60,626 nucleotides of DNA. Source: an uncultured Acidiphilium sp. GTDB lineage: Bacteria; Bacillota; Clostridia; Christensenellales; Borkfalkiaceae. Position numbers and translations under genes: made by a program. The stretch covers positions 1-60,626 of the forward strand of contig CABUWK010000011.1 of the NCBI GenBank assembly GCA_902495325.1. Reading direction: 5' to 3'. Position 1 is the stretch's first letter, and each line of letters opens with the position of its first letter. Under the pieces are notes generated by a model that saw only the letters and a list, made by a program, of their open reading frames with translations, did not search any database and was not told the DNA's origin. Of this stretch, positions 31,188 to 40,671 are shown one piece after another.

Positions 31188-33326
31188 TTGTTTTCGGTTG
31201 TTTTGTCCGTCGGCGCGGCGCGGGGTGAAGTTGAAGCGCAGTTTTTTTTCTTCGTCAAGGTCGAGACGGGCGGAAAAAGGTTTTCCCGATTTTCCGATGA
31301 AATTCATCTCGTCCGATTTTTCTCCGCTCAGAACTTTTTCGATCTCCTTTTTCGGGATCGTGGTGCCCAGGATCCGCAGATTGATTTTAAATTCGCACCC
31401 CTCTTTAAAGCCCGAACAGCCGTAAGAGTATCTCCCGCGGACGACGGGTTTTCCGCAGAAGGGGCAGACGCCGACTTTGTCTCCGTAAAACCCCGATCCT
31501 TCGTCCGGATCGAAACGGAAAATTTCGGCGATCTCCCGTTTTGCCATTTCCACGCTTTTTTCCACGGTGATCTCACCGCGGTATACGCTTTTTAAGGCTT
31601 GCCCCATCTGGCTTGTCTTGTATTTGTCCATGGAAATATTCATGTCCGAGATCTGCTCGATCAGGAATTTTCCGTTGCGTTCGATTTTGTAAACGTCCTT
31701 GTTAAGAGAGATATAACCGCTTTTTTTCGCATTGTCGATGATCCCCGTGCGCGTGGCTTCCGTGCCGAGTTCGAGCCCTTTGAAAATGGCTTTGTATTCC
31801 TCTTCGTCGCTGCCGTCGTCGGGGGCTTTTTCGTCTTTGAACGGGTTTTTCAGGTAGTTGTTCAGCGTTTCGATCGTGTAATGTCTCGGCGGGGTCGTCT
31901 GTTTTTCTTCGGGGTGAAAGTCTACGTTCACCTTGTCTCCCTTTTTCAGGTTCGGCAGGGTTTTGTCCTTCCGTTCGTATCCGTCGTACTTCGTCCATCC
32001 GGGCGAGATCACGACCGTTCCCTTTAAGGAATAGTCTTCCTTGCCCCCTAAATTTACCGTCATTTCCGTTTTTTCCGTCACGCAGTCTTCCGAGCAGAAC
32101 ACGGCGACGAAACGGCGCAGAACGGACTGATATACGGTCAGTTCGTCCGCCGATAAGTCGTTCTTCCGCGGAATTTTATAGGTCGGCGTCAGGGCGGAGT
32201 GCGATTCGATTTTGGAATCGTCGAAGATATTTTTCTTGTCTTTGAACACGACGGGATATCCTAGCTCCGAAACGAGGGAAAGGATCTTTTTCACCTTGTC
32301 TTTTTCGTTGGTCGCGAGATATTCGGAATTGGTTCTCGGGTAAGAAAGGTAGCCGTTTTCGTACAGCTTCTGACAGACGGCAAGGCTTTTTTCCATCGGC
32401 ATTTTGTATTTCTTACCGAGAAAACTCTGCAATTTGGAAAGGGAATACAGTTTTCCGGCGGAAAGGATCTCTTTTTTCGTCTTCTTGTCCGTCACGATCG
32501 CTTCCAGTTTGTTCATGCGCTCGCAACAGATTTCCGCCTTGCGTTTTTCCTCTTTCGGGAAACGGTACGAAGAGACGAGCTCTACGACTTCTCCGTTCGT
32601 TTCCGCGCGCGAAACCATAGTATAGTAAACGTCCGGTTTGAAATTCTCGATCTCGGCGTCGCGGTCGTAAATTGCTTTCACGATGGGAACGATCACTCTT
32701 CCCACTCTCAGCAACGTCCCCGAGCGTAACGTGGCGTAGCGGGTGAGGTTCACCCCGTAAAGCCAGTCGATATACGTGCGGGAAAAGCCTTCGTCGGCAA
32801 GATTTTCGTATGCCGATTCCGGTTTCATTTCCGCAAGCGCCTTGCGGATGGTCTGCGGGGTCTGATCGGGAAGCCACAGGCGGTAAAAGGGCTTTTCGGT
32901 GCGAAGGGCGTTCTGTACGCAAAGGCGTATGATGATCTCCCCTTCGCGGTCGGAGTCCCCCGCGTTCACGATCTCCGTCACGTCGTCGCGGTTGAGAAGG
33001 CGGCAGATCAGGTCGAACTGTTTGCGGATCCCTTCGTCCGGTCCGCCGTCTTCCTTTTCTTTTAATTTAAAGCGGAATTTGTCCGGAAAACAGGGAAGAT
33101 TGTCCATCGACCAGCGTACTTTTTCCTTTTTTCCGTCCGTTTCCCGCGCGGGCGCGCCTTCGGGAAGGGAATAGTCCTCGATGTCGCAAAGAGAGAACAG
33201 ATGCCCGAATACCCATGTGACGATATATTCCCCGTTTTCGAAATATCCGTTTTTTTTCTGCATTTCCCCGATCCCCGCCACGATGTTTCTCGCAAGGCTC
33301 GGCTTTTCGGCGATAACGGCTATCAT
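31185..33326 (-). CDS. topB: DNA topoisomerase III (type IA)
   Basis: 713 residues. TOPRIM domain MIAVIAEKPSLARNI with the acidic triad in GDSDREGEIIIRL near residue 119. The active-site Tyr is in GYLSYPRTNSEYL near residue 330. The C terminus has a zinc-finger-like CPFCGKPVVRGRYSYGCSG and KINLRILG. GGGAGGG lies 3 bases before the ATG. Relaxes and decatenates DNA. Chromosomal TopB is common in Firmicutes; plasmid-borne relatives exist, but nothing around it looks conjugative. Confidence 0.95.
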   Translation of the reverse strand: MIAVIAEKPSLARNIVAGIGEMQKKNGYFENGEYIVTWVFGHLFSLCDIEDYSLPEGAPARETDGKKEKVRWSMDNLPCFPDKFRFKLKEKEDGGPDEGIRKQFDLICRLLNRDDVTEIVNAGDSDREGEIIIRLCVQNALRTEKPFYRLWLPDQTPQTIRKALAEMKPESAYENLADEGFSRTYIDWLYGVNLTRYATLRSGTLLRVGRVIVPIVKAIYDRDAEIENFKPDVYYTMVSRAETNGEVVELVSSYRFPKEEKRKAEICCERMNKLEAIVTDKKTKKEILSAGKLYSLSKLQSFLGKKYKMPMEKSLAVCQKLYENGYLSYPRTNSEYLATNEKDKVKKILSLVSELGYPVVFKDKKNIFDDSKIESHSALTPTYKIPRKNDLSADELTVYQSVLRRFVAVFCSEDCVTEKTEMTVNLGGKEDYSLKGTVVISPGWTKYDGYERKDKTLPNLKKGDKVNVDFHPEEKQTTPPRHYTIETLNNYLKNPFKDEKAPDDGSDEEEYKAIFKGLELGTEATRTGIIDNAKKSGYISLNKDVYKIERNGKFLIEQISDMNISMDKYKTSQMGQALKSVYRGEITVEKSVEMAKREIAEIFRFDPDEGSGFYGDKVGVCPFCGKPVVRGRYSYGCSGFKEGCEFKINLRILGTTIPKKEIEKVLSGEKSDEMNFIGKSGKPFSARLDLDEEKKLRFNFTPRRADGQNNRKQ

Positions 33327-33356
33327 AGTCCCTCCCGCATGATCCGATTCCGCATT

Positions 33357-33385
33357 ATTGTAACAGAAAGCGGCGGGAAAGTCAA
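33357..33385 (-). promoter_or_regulatory. Promoter of topB
   Basis: Minus strand TTGACT (33385-33380), 17 bases, TACAAT (33362-33357). Confidence 0.8.
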
Positions 33386-33453
33386 CTTTTCCCCGAGGCG
33401 AAAGGGCGGCGAAAGTGAAAAAATAAAAAGTTTCCGAAACGGATGAAAAACGT

Positions 33454-33482
33454 TTGACAAAAAAGTGTGAAGAAGTTATACT
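33454..33482 (+). promoter_or_regulatory. Promoter of the xpt/purine uptake operon
   Basis: TTGACA (33454-33459), 17 bases, TATACT (33477-33482), just upstream of the riboswitch. Confidence 0.85.
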
Positions 33483-33502
33483 TGAATCACAATTGAATCA
33501 GA

Positions 33503-33580
33503 ACTCTTTGCCGATATAGATTTGAACATGTGGCTCAAATGTTTCTACCGCACGCCGAAAAAGTTGCGACTATTGGAAGT
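33503..33580 (+). ncRNA. Purine riboswitch, guanine type
   Basis: The core features of the purine aptamer are present: P2 ATTTGA/TCAAAT (33519-33540 region) capped by ACATGTGGC, J2/3 GTTTCTACC (33541-33549), P3 closed by CGCAC and GTTGCG with loop GCCGAAAAA, and J3/1 GACTAT. The C in GACTAT (position equivalent to C74 of the B. subtilis xpt aptamer) specifies guanine or hypoxanthine rather than adenine. P1 pairs CUUU..CGAUA with UAUUGGAAG. Location upstream of xpt fits. Confidence 0.9.
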
Positions 33581-33652
33581 AAGATAAAACGATGATTTCG
33601 CTTGCGGAACGTTTTTTCCCGTTTCGCCGCGAAGAACGTCTTTATTGGCAAG

Positions 33653-33677
33653 CAGGTATTTTAACGCCTGTTTTTTT
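33653..33677 (+). terminator. Probable riboswitch-controlled terminator
   Basis: CAGG (33653-33656) pairs with CCTG (33667-33670) with weak inner pairs, followed by seven T. It lies 75 bases after the aptamer, as an expression platform should. Confidence 0.55.
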
Positions 33678-33768
33678 CATTTTCAAAAGAGCGCGGATTT
33701 TGTCGGAAAAGGTGTTTCCGACAGGCGGAACGAAGGAAAAAGTCTTCCGCCGGCGCGGGAGAGGACGC

Positions 33769-34350
33769 ATGAAACTACTGGAAGATAAAATCAGAAAAGA
33801 AGGCAAAATTTTCCCCGGCAATATCGTGAAGGTGAGCGGTTTTTTAAATCACATGCTCGATATTCCCCTTCTCGAAGAAATGGGCAAAGAGATCGCCCGG
33901 CTTTATGAGGGCAGCGGCGTCAATAAGATCCTTACGGTGGAATCTTCCGGCATCGCGATCGCCGTGTTTGCGGGGCAGCAGATGAAAGTTCCCGTTCTGT
34001 TTGCGAAAAAAGGGGAAACTTCCAATCTGCAAAGCGAATTGTATCAGACGCCGATCGAAAGCTTTACCCACCACAGAACGTATAACGTTACGGTGAGCAG
34101 AGATTTCCTCGGAAAAGACGACAAAGTTCTGATCGTGGACGATTTCCTTGCGAACGGCAAGGCGCTGGAAGGGCTTATCGACATCGTAGGACAAGCTGGC
34201 GGCGAAGTGATCGGTTGTGCGATCGCCATCGAAAAGGGCTTCCAGGGCGCGGGTGACAGACTGCGCGCGAAGGGCGTCCGCGTGGAATCGCTTGCGATCA
34301 TCGACGAGATGACGGATTCTTCCGTCACGTTCCGCGGAGACAAAAAGTAA
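33769..34350 (+). CDS. xpt: Xanthine phosphoribosyltransferase
   Basis: 193 residues from the ATG at 33769 (GAGAGGA upstream). An in-frame ATG at 33592 gives a basic, low-complexity extension that covers the expression platform; MKLLEDKIRKEG is the true family start. TVESSGIAIAVFAGQQ and the PRPP loop VLIVDDFLANGKALEGL near residue 122 are typical of Xpt. It salvages xanthine to XMP, consistent with guanine control in the leader and with guaB at 58.9 kb. Confidence 0.97.
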   Translation: MKLLEDKIRKEGKIFPGNIVKVSGFLNHMLDIPLLEEMGKEIARLYEGSGVNKILTVESSGIAIAVFAGQQMKVPVLFAKKGETSNLQSELYQTPIESFTHHRTYNVTVSRDFLGKDDKVLIVDDFLANGKALEGLIDIVGQAGGEVIGCAIAIEKGFQGAGDRLRAKGVRVESLAIIDEMTDSSVTFRGDKK

Positions 34351-34452
34351 ACCGAAAGGTCGCGGGCAATCGTTTTTAGTGTCGTTTTTCATTACGGATG
34401 TAAAGTTTTTTACATATAAAACAAATCGCGAAAGCGAAAAAGGAGAAAGTAA

Positions 34453-35667
34453 ATGAAAAAAATCTTAACTCTTTTCGTTTCGTTCGTTCTTGCATGCGGT
34501 ACGCTTGCCGTACTTCCTTCCTGTAATAACGAAACGTCGTCAGACCCCGTCATCGCGCTGATCACCCTTCACGGCGAATCTTCCACGTATGACAAAAACT
34601 TTATCGACGCGTTCAAAGCCGCCTGCAAAGCGAAAGGTCTGAAAGACGATCAATACAAGATTCAGTCCAACGTTCCCGAAGAAGGCGAAGAGTGCTACGA
34701 AGCAGCCGTCGGCTTTGTGGAAGAAGGATTCAAAGCCGTATTTGCGGATTCCTTCGGTCACGAAGCGAACATGATCAAAGCCGCAAAAGAAAACCCGAAC
34801 GTTCAGTTCGGTCACGCTACCGGCACGAAGGCTCATACCGAAAATCTTTCCAACTACCATAACGCTTTCGCTTCCATTTACGAAGGCAGATACCTTGCCG
34901 GCGTTGCCGCGGGTCTCAAACTCGTTGATCTTTACGGCGGCAAAACCGGCGAAGTTTCCGACGAAAACGCAGTTGTCGGATATGTTGCCGCCTGGCCGTA
35001 TGCCGAAGTTATCTCCGGTTATACTTCCTGGTTCCTCGGCGTAAGATCTGTCGTTCCCAACGCTACGATGAAAGTTTCGTATACCAGCAGCTGGTATGAC
35101 GAAGCGAAAGAAGGGACGGTCGCTACTTCCCTTATTCAGCAGGGTTGCAAACTCATCTCTCAGCACGCAGACTCCATGGGCGCTCCCAATGCCTGCGAAA
35201 AAGCGGGCGTTCCCAACGTTTCTTACAACGGCGGAAATGACCTTAACACGTTCGTTATCTCTTCCAGAATCAACTGGCAGCCTTATTTCGAACTCATGAT
35301 CGACAGCGTGACGGGCGGCGCCGCTCTTCCCGCAGACTGGACGGGTACGATCGGAACCGGTTCCGTGGAACTCAGCGCGCTCGGCAAAGCCGCGGCGGCA
35401 GGCACGCAGGCGAAACTCGACGAAGTCGCCGCCAAACTTGCCGACGGATCTCTGAAAGTGTTCGACTGCAGAACGTTCACCGTGAAAGGCGCGAGCCTTA
35501 CTTCCTTCATGGCGGACATCGATGACGACGGTTCGTTTTCGCACGAAACCGAGATCATCGCTACGGCGAAGGACGCGGAAGGTAACGATTATTACTATGT
35601 GAACGAAAGCAGCAAGCGTTCGGCTCCCGCTTTCGACGCTATCATCGACGGTATCACCGTTCTGTAA
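34453..35667 (+). CDS. BMP-family purine-nucleoside-binding lipoprotein
   Basis: 404 residues. Lipobox LAVLPSC with Cys near residue 24. Basic membrane protein (BMP/Med/PnrA) domain: VIALITLHGESSTYDKNFIDA at the entry, GFKAVFADSFGHE near residue 95, and YEGRYLAGVAAGLKL near residue 140, a strongly conserved family segment. PnrA-type proteins bind purine nucleosides. AAGGAG precedes the ATG. It lies 102 bases after xpt, so guanine may control it too. A hairpin follows at 35675. Confidence 0.92.
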   Translation: MKKILTLFVSFVLACGTLAVLPSCNNETSSDPVIALITLHGESSTYDKNFIDAFKAACKAKGLKDDQYKIQSNVPEEGEECYEAAVGFVEEGFKAVFADSFGHEANMIKAAKENPNVQFGHATGTKAHTENLSNYHNAFASIYEGRYLAGVAAGLKLVDLYGGKTGEVSDENAVVGYVAAWPYAEVISGYTSWFLGVRSVVPNATMKVSYTSSWYDEAKEGTVATSLIQQGCKLISQHADSMGAPNACEKAGVPNVSYNGGNDLNTFVISSRINWQPYFELMIDSVTGGAALPADWTGTIGTGSVELSALGKAAAAGTQAKLDEVAAKLADGSLKVFDCRTFTVKGASLTSFMADIDDDGSFSHETEIIATAKDAEGNDYYYVNESSKRSAPAFDAIIDGITVL

Positions 35668-35674
35668 GTTTCAT

Positions 35675-35724
35675 AAAGCATTCCGGGGCGGAGTCCTTAA
35701 GACTCCGCCTTTGTGCTTTTTCAT
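35675..35724 (+). terminator. Intercistronic hairpin, partial terminator
   Basis: GGCGGAGTC (35687-35695) pairs with GACTCCGCC (35701-35709) inside AAAGCA/TGCTTT, then T5. It probably reduces read-through from the binding-protein gene into the transporter genes. Confidence 0.7.
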
Positions 35725-35793
35725 AGCGAAAGATCGTCTCTTTCGCTTTTTCTCGCTTAACGGTAACACAACAGAAGAAAAGGAGTAAGTCGT

Positions 35794-37347
35794 TTGGAAT
35801 CCAATTTTGCAATCGAACTGAAAAACATAACGAAAAAATTCGGAAGCGTGGTTGCGAACAACAACGTGAATCTCGACGTGAAAAAGGGAGAGATTCTTGC
35901 CGTTCTCGGAGAAAACGGAAGCGGCAAAACAACGCTTATGAATATGATCGCCGGGATCTATTATCCGGACGAAGGGCAGATTTTCGTGAACGGGGAAGAA
36001 GTTTCGATCCGTTCCCCGAAAGACGCCTTCCGTTATAAAATCGGAATGATCCATCAGCATTTCAAGCTTGTGGACGTGTTTTCCGCCGCGCAGAATATCG
36101 TGCTCGGCAACAACAGCGAAAAATACAGCATCAGAAACATCAGCAAGCGCGTTCTCGAAATCGCCTATCAGTACGGGTTTACGATCGATCCGGACAAGAA
36201 GATCTACGATATGTCCGTTTCCGAAAAACAGACGGTCGAAATCATCAAGGTGCTTTATCGCGGTGCGGATATTCTGATCCTCGACGAGCCGACCGCCGTT
36301 CTTACCCCGCAGGAGATCGAACGCCTTTTCAGCGTTCTGAAGGTGATGAAAGAGGACGGAAAATCCATACTCATCATCACGCATAAGCTGAATGAGGTGA
36401 TGGAAATTTCCGACCGCGTCGCGATCCTTCGCAAAGGGGAACATATCGCTACGGTGAATACCGCGGAAACGACGGAAGACGAACTTACCGAAATGATGGT
36501 AGGCAAAAAAGTGGAGCTCAACATCGAGCGCAGCGAACCCGTCGATCCGACGGACAGACTGATCGTGAAAAACCTCACCGTGGGTTCGGTTGAAGGGGTG
36601 GCGGTGCTGGACAACGTATCTTTCGAAGCGAAATCGGGAGAGATCCTCGGAATCGCCGGGATCGCGGGGAGCGGGCAGAAAGAACTGCTCGAAGCCGTCG
36701 CGGGGCTTCAGAAGATTGAAAGCGGCGTCGTTTCGTATGTCGACCCGGCAACCGGCGAGGAAGTAAACCTTCGCGACAAAACGCCCATGCAGATCCGCGA
36801 ACTCGGCGTCCGCCTTTCTTTCGTTCCCGAAGACAGGCTCGGCATGGGGCTTGTCGGCAATATGGATATCGTGGACAACATGATGCTCAGAAGCTATCTG
36901 AAGGGAAAGACGGCGTTTCTCGACCGCAGAAGCCCGGAAAATTTAGCGGACGAGATCATCAGAGATCTGGAAGTTGTAACGCCTTCTTCTCACACGGCGG
37001 TGCGCAAGCTTTCGGGCGGAAACGTTCAGAAAGTGCTTGTCGGCAGAGAAATCGCCGCCGCGCCGAAAGTGCTGATGGCGGCTTATCCCGTAAGAGGGCT
37101 CGACATCAACTCTTCCTACACGATCTATAACCTTCTGAACAAACAGAAAGAAAACGGCGTAGCCGTGATTTTTGTCGGGGAAGATCTCGATGTGCTGATC
37201 GACCTGTGCGACCGCATCCTCGTGATGTGCGGCGGTCGCGTTTCCGGCATCGTGAACGGCAGAACCGCCGAAAAGCGGGAGATCGGGAAACTGATGACGG
37301 CAAACCGGAAAAAAGAAAGCGAAAAAGAGGAGGTAACGAATGGCTAA
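35794..37347 (+). CDS. Nucleoside ABC transporter ATPase (double ABC domain)
   Basis: 517 residues from a TTG start with AGGAG 8 bases upstream. Two ATPase domains: the first with GENGSGKTT near residue 48 and LILDEPTAVLTPQE near 165, the second with a divergent P-loop GIAGSGQKE near 290 and RKLSGGNVQKVLVGREI near 410. In the second Walker B region LMAAYPVRGLD replaces the usual acidic stretch, as known for RbsA/YufO-type proteins. Pairs with the two permeases downstream. Overlaps the first permease by 8 bases. Confidence 0.94.
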   Translation: MESNFAIELKNITKKFGSVVANNNVNLDVKKGEILAVLGENGSGKTTLMNMIAGIYYPDEGQIFVNGEEVSIRSPKDAFRYKIGMIHQHFKLVDVFSAAQNIVLGNNSEKYSIRNISKRVLEIAYQYGFTIDPDKKIYDMSVSEKQTVEIIKVLYRGADILILDEPTAVLTPQEIERLFSVLKVMKEDGKSILIITHKLNEVMEISDRVAILRKGEHIATVNTAETTEDELTEMMVGKKVELNIERSEPVDPTDRLIVKNLTVGSVEGVAVLDNVSFEAKSGEILGIAGIAGSGQKELLEAVAGLQKIESGVVSYVDPATGEEVNLRDKTPMQIRELGVRLSFVPEDRLGMGLVGNMDIVDNMMLRSYLKGKTAFLDRRSPENLADEIIRDLEVVTPSSHTAVRKLSGGNVQKVLVGREIAAAPKVLMAAYPVRGLDINSSYTIYNLLNKQKENGVAVIFVGEDLDVLIDLCDRILVMCGGRVSGIVNGRTAEKREIGKLMTANRKKESEKEEVTNG

Positions 37348-38455
37348 ACAAACGGTTACGCGGGAGAAAAATACCGTGCGCGAACCCCTCTTTCATATTG
37401 CGAAGAGAAATTCCATGAAAAAATGGCAGATCGTGCTGATCTATGCGGCGGCGATCGCCGTTGCGTATATCGTCAGCGCGGTCATCTGCACGGTCACGAG
37501 CAAGAGCAGCCGGGCTTCCGTGTTTGCTTTTCTTCCCGCACTTTTCCGCGGGGCGGTCGGATCATCCCGAAAAGTGTGGTCGCTGATCAAGGAAACGTCT
37601 TTATTGCTGGCGGTATCGCTTGCGATCGTGCTGCCCTTCAAAATGAAATTCTGGAACCTCGGCGGAAACGGTCAGGTTCTGATCGGCTGTCTTGCGGCGA
37701 ATGCCTGCATGTATTATCTCCGCAATTCTCTGCCGGTCATGGGCTTGTTCTTCATCGCCATGGCGGCAAGCATTCTGGCAGGGATCGTATGGGCGGTAAT
37801 TCCCGCGATCTTCAAAGCGATGTTCAATACGAACGAATCCCTTTTCACGCTGATGATGAACTACATCGCAAGCAGCCTTGTTCTGACCTTTATCGCGATG
37901 TGGAACAAACAGAGCACTTCGTTCGACCCTGCGAATTACAGCAAACTTGCCGTTTTTCTCGATAAACCGTATCTTCCGCTGATCGTCGCCGTCGTTCTCA
38001 CCGCGATCGTAACGGTGTATCTGAAGTTCAGCAAACACGGCTATGAAATTTCCGTCGTGGGCGAGAGCAGAAACACGGCGAAATATATCGGGATCAACGT
38101 GAAAAAAGTAACCGTTCGTACTCTCGTTTTCTCGGGTGCGATCTGCGGACTTGTGGGAATGCTCCTCGCCAATTCCACCTTCGGAACGGACGCGGCAAAA
38201 AATATGGGCTTTACGGCGATCATGACGACGTGGCTCGGCAACTTTAACCCCTTATTCATGGCTTTAAGTTGTTTCCTTGTTTCCTTCACTTCTCTCGGCG
38301 TGAAATTCGGCGTAAAAACGCAATACGGGTTTACGAACAACGCTGTCGCAAACGTCGTTCTCGGCATCACGTATCTTATCGTGATCTCCTGTACCTTCTT
38401 CACGCAGTATGCGATCGTGAAAAACAAAAAACACAAGGAGGACAGAACGGTATGA
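37340..38455 (+). CDS. Nucleoside ABC transporter permease 1
   Basis: 371 residues, about ten hydrophobic segments. SLAIVLPFKMKFWNLGGNGQVLIG (near residue 95) is the family signature of YufP/NupP-type permeases, and SVVGESRNTAKYIGINVKKV is the cytoplasmic coupling loop. Stop overlaps the start of the second permease (ATGA). Confidence 0.94.
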   Translation: MAKQTVTREKNTVREPLFHIAKRNSMKKWQIVLIYAAAIAVAYIVSAVICTVTSKSSRASVFAFLPALFRGAVGSSRKVWSLIKETSLLLAVSLAIVLPFKMKFWNLGGNGQVLIGCLAANACMYYLRNSLPVMGLFFIAMAASILAGIVWAVIPAIFKAMFNTNESLFTLMMNYIASSLVLTFIAMWNKQSTSFDPANYSKLAVFLDKPYLPLIVAVVLTAIVTVYLKFSKHGYEISVVGESRNTAKYIGINVKKVTVRTLVFSGAICGLVGMLLANSTFGTDAAKNMGFTAIMTTWLGNFNPLFMALSCFLVSFTSLGVKFGVKTQYGFTNNAVANVVLGITYLIVISCTFFTQYAIVKNKKHKEDRTV

Positions 38456-39420
38456 CGCTGGTACTTACAAACGCGATTATTTTCGGCGTGATCATTCTAT
38501 ACGGCTGTCTCGGCGAAATTTTAATGGAAAAAGCGGGACATCTGAACCTCGGCATTCCGGGCATCATGAGCCTCGGCATGGCGGGCGGATATTGGGCGAC
38601 TACGCTTTACGTCAATTCTCTCGCCGTTCCCGCAGATGCGAAATATCTTCTCGTCGTATTGCTTGCCGTTCTCGGTTCCTCTTTGTTTTCCGCGCTCGGC
38701 GGACTGATTTACGCCTTCTTTACCGTGAGCCTTCGCTGTAATCAGAACATCACGGGGCTTGCCCTTACGACGCTCGGCGCGGGATTTGCGGACTTCTTTA
38801 TTTCCAACAAAGTAAATACCGCAAACAAAGGGGTGATTTACGATCTTATTTCGAAATATCTTCCCGCGGCGGATAAAACGGGTTGGTTCGGATCGATCTT
38901 CCTGTCTCACGGGATCCTGGTGTATTTCGGCATCGCGATCGCCTTCGTGCTCGGCTATGTGCTGAAGAAAACGAGACTCGGGCTGAACGTGCGTGCGGTC
39001 GGCGAAAGCCCCGCCACGGCAGACGCAGCGGGGATCAACGTTACCGCTTATAAATACGGTTCGATCCTGACCGGATGTATGATCGCCGGGCTCGGCGGGT
39101 TTTATTACCTGATGACCTACGTTACGCAGGGAAGTTTCGTAAACACCGCCACCATCGAGAGCTACGGCTGGCTTGCCATCGCACTTGTCGTGTTCTGCCT
39201 GTGGCGCCCCGGTTTCGGCGTGGTCGGATCCATACTTTTCGGCGGGCTTACCGTTGCCGTCAACCTTTTCCCCGGGCTTTCGACCGTGCAGGCACAGCTG
39301 GTTACCATGTTGCCTTATCTCGTAACGGTGATCGTTCTGATCATCACGAGCGTGTTCGACAGCAAGAACGCTCAGCCGCCCGCGTCGCTCGGGCTGAACT
39401 ATTTCCGCGAGGAAAGATAA
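38452..39420 (+). CDS. Nucleoside ABC transporter permease 2
   Basis: 322 residues from the ATG at 38452; longer readings begin inside the first permease. YGCLGEILMEKAGHLNLGIPGIM (residues 17-39) and RAVGESPATADAAGINV are hallmarks of the YufQ/NupQ class. AAGGAGGA precedes the ATG by 12 bases. Together with 34453-38455 this completes a purine-nucleoside importer. Confidence 0.95.
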   Translation: MTLVLTNAIIFGVIILYGCLGEILMEKAGHLNLGIPGIMSLGMAGGYWATTLYVNSLAVPADAKYLLVVLLAVLGSSLFSALGGLIYAFFTVSLRCNQNITGLALTTLGAGFADFFISNKVNTANKGVIYDLISKYLPAADKTGWFGSIFLSHGILVYFGIAIAFVLGYVLKKTRLGLNVRAVGESPATADAAGINVTAYKYGSILTGCMIAGLGGFYYLMTYVTQGSFVNTATIESYGWLAIALVVFCLWRPGFGVVGSILFGGLTVAVNLFPGLSTVQAQLVTMLPYLVTVIVLIITSVFDSKNAQPPASLGLNYFREER

Positions 39421-39438
39421 CGCTAAACAAAAATAACG

Positions 39439-39466
39439 AAAACCACCCTTTACGGGTGGTTTTTTT
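39439..39466. terminator. Bidirectional intrinsic terminator
   Basis: AAAACCACCC (39439-39448) pairs with GGGTGGTTTT (39454-39463) and continues in T. Shared by the purine importer and the convergent chromate-transporter operon. Confidence 0.9.
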
Positions 39467-39499
39467 GTGCGTTAAACGCGTTATAGGCAGGTATTTGTT

Positions 39500-40075
39500 T
39501 TACGGCAAAGAATAGGCTATCATACCGAGCGCAGCAGAAAGAAGGATGATCGCGATCGGCGAAGGCGTTTTCTTCTTCCGTAAAAAGATAACAAAAGTGA
39601 ACAGGGAAAGAAGGAAAAAGATCGCGACCGGGCGCACGTCCTGCGGGGCGAGTTTACCGATCGCCTGTACGCCGAATACCACTTCGAGAAGCATGGTAAC
39701 GGCGGTTGCGCAGATCAATCCCGTTACGGCGGGGCGCACCCCGCGGAGAAACGCCTGCACCCCTGCGAATTTCAACAGGTTCTTCAGCAGTGCCGAAATC
39801 AGAAGGATAATGAGGAACGAGGGCAGTACGACGCCGATCGTCGCCACGAGCGCGCCCGGAAACCCTGCCTGCGACGCTCCGACAAACGTTGCCATATTCA
39901 CGGCAAGCGGACCGGGCGTGGATTCGGCGATCGCGACGAAATCGAGAAATTCGTTTGCCGTAAGCCAACCGCGCTCCGTCACGAGATCGCGGATCAGCGA
40001 GACCATACCGTACCCACCGCCGAAGGAAAACGCGCCGATTTCCAGAAAAGAGAGAAAAAGATCAAGGAGTATCAT
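39500..40075 (-). CDS. Chromate transporter family protein, second half
   Basis: 191 residues, six or so hydrophobic segments, beginning LDLFLSFLEIGAFSFGGGYGMVSLI. SFGGGYGM and VAIAESTPGPLAVNMATFVG are the CHR motifs. Short CHR proteins function as pairs, and the partner is the gene immediately upstream, overlapping by 14 bases. Chromate export is the characterised role of some members; the physiological anion here is unknown. Confidence 0.9.
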   Translation of the reverse strand: MILLDLFLSFLEIGAFSFGGGYGMVSLIRDLVTERGWLTANEFLDFVAIAESTPGPLAVNMATFVGASQAGFPGALVATIGVVLPSFLIILLISALLKNLLKFAGVQAFLRGVRPAVTGLICATAVTMLLEVVFGVQAIGKLAPQDVRPVAIFFLLSLFTFVIFLRKKKTPSPIAIILLSAALGMIAYSLP

Positions 40076-40670
40076 CGTCTTTTCTCTCCTTTTTTCTGTT
40101 TTTGCGGGCTTTCAAGGCGTTTATCGCATAGACGATCACGCCGAGCGCGCCTGCCGCGGGGATGTACCATACCGAAGAAAAAGAGCGGGAAAACAGAGAC
40201 AAAACGATCATGCTCGCCGTGACGATAAGGAAAATAAAGTAAGAGAAAAAAGTTTTTTCCTGCCCCGCCAGCATTCTGATCCCCGCGGTGATGAGGATCA
40301 CGACCACGCCGACGCGGATTCCGCGGAACGCGTAGTTTACCAATTGAAACGAGAGAAAAGTTTCGAAAAAGAGAGCGATCGCATAAATAATGCAGAAAGA
40401 AGGCAGACAGACGGCGATCGTTGCGAGCAGACTTCCCGGAAATTTTCCCTGCTTATAGCCGAAGAACGTCGCCGCGTTTACGGCAACGGGACCGGGCGTC
40501 GATTCGGAGATCGCAACCATGTCGAGAAATTCCTCTTTGCCGAGCCACTGCTTTTTCTCCACGAGTTCGCTTTCGATCAGGGCGATCACGGCGTATCCCC
40601 CGCCGAAGGCAAACAACCCGATTTTCAGCATTGCCGCAAACAGGGAGAGGTATTTTTTCAGCGTCTGCAT
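40062..40670 (-). CDS. Chromate transporter family protein, first half
   Basis: 202 residues. LKIGLFAFGGGYAVIALIESELV and VAISESTPGPVAVNAATFFGY are the CHR motifs. It starts 1 base after the darA stop and overlaps the second CHR gene, so all three are one operon. Confidence 0.9.
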   Translation of the reverse strand: MQTLKKYLSLFAAMLKIGLFAFGGGYAVIALIESELVEKKQWLGKEEFLDMVAISESTPGPVAVNAATFFGYKQGKFPGSLLATIAVCLPSFCIIYAIALFFETFLSFQLVNYAFRGIRVGVVVILITAGIRMLAGQEKTFFSYFIFLIVTASMIVLSLFSRSFSSVWYIPAAGALGVIVYAINALKARKNRKKERKDDDTP

Positions 40671-40671
40671 G

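Larger units (their letters stand above)
33327..33768. other. Divergent control region topB / xpt
   Basis: 442 bases without a gene. Holds the topB promoter, the xpt promoter, the guanine riboswitch and its probable expression platform. A second hairpin GTCGGAAA-AGGTG-TTTCCGAC (33702-33722) follows before the xpt ribosome site. Confidence 0.8.
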
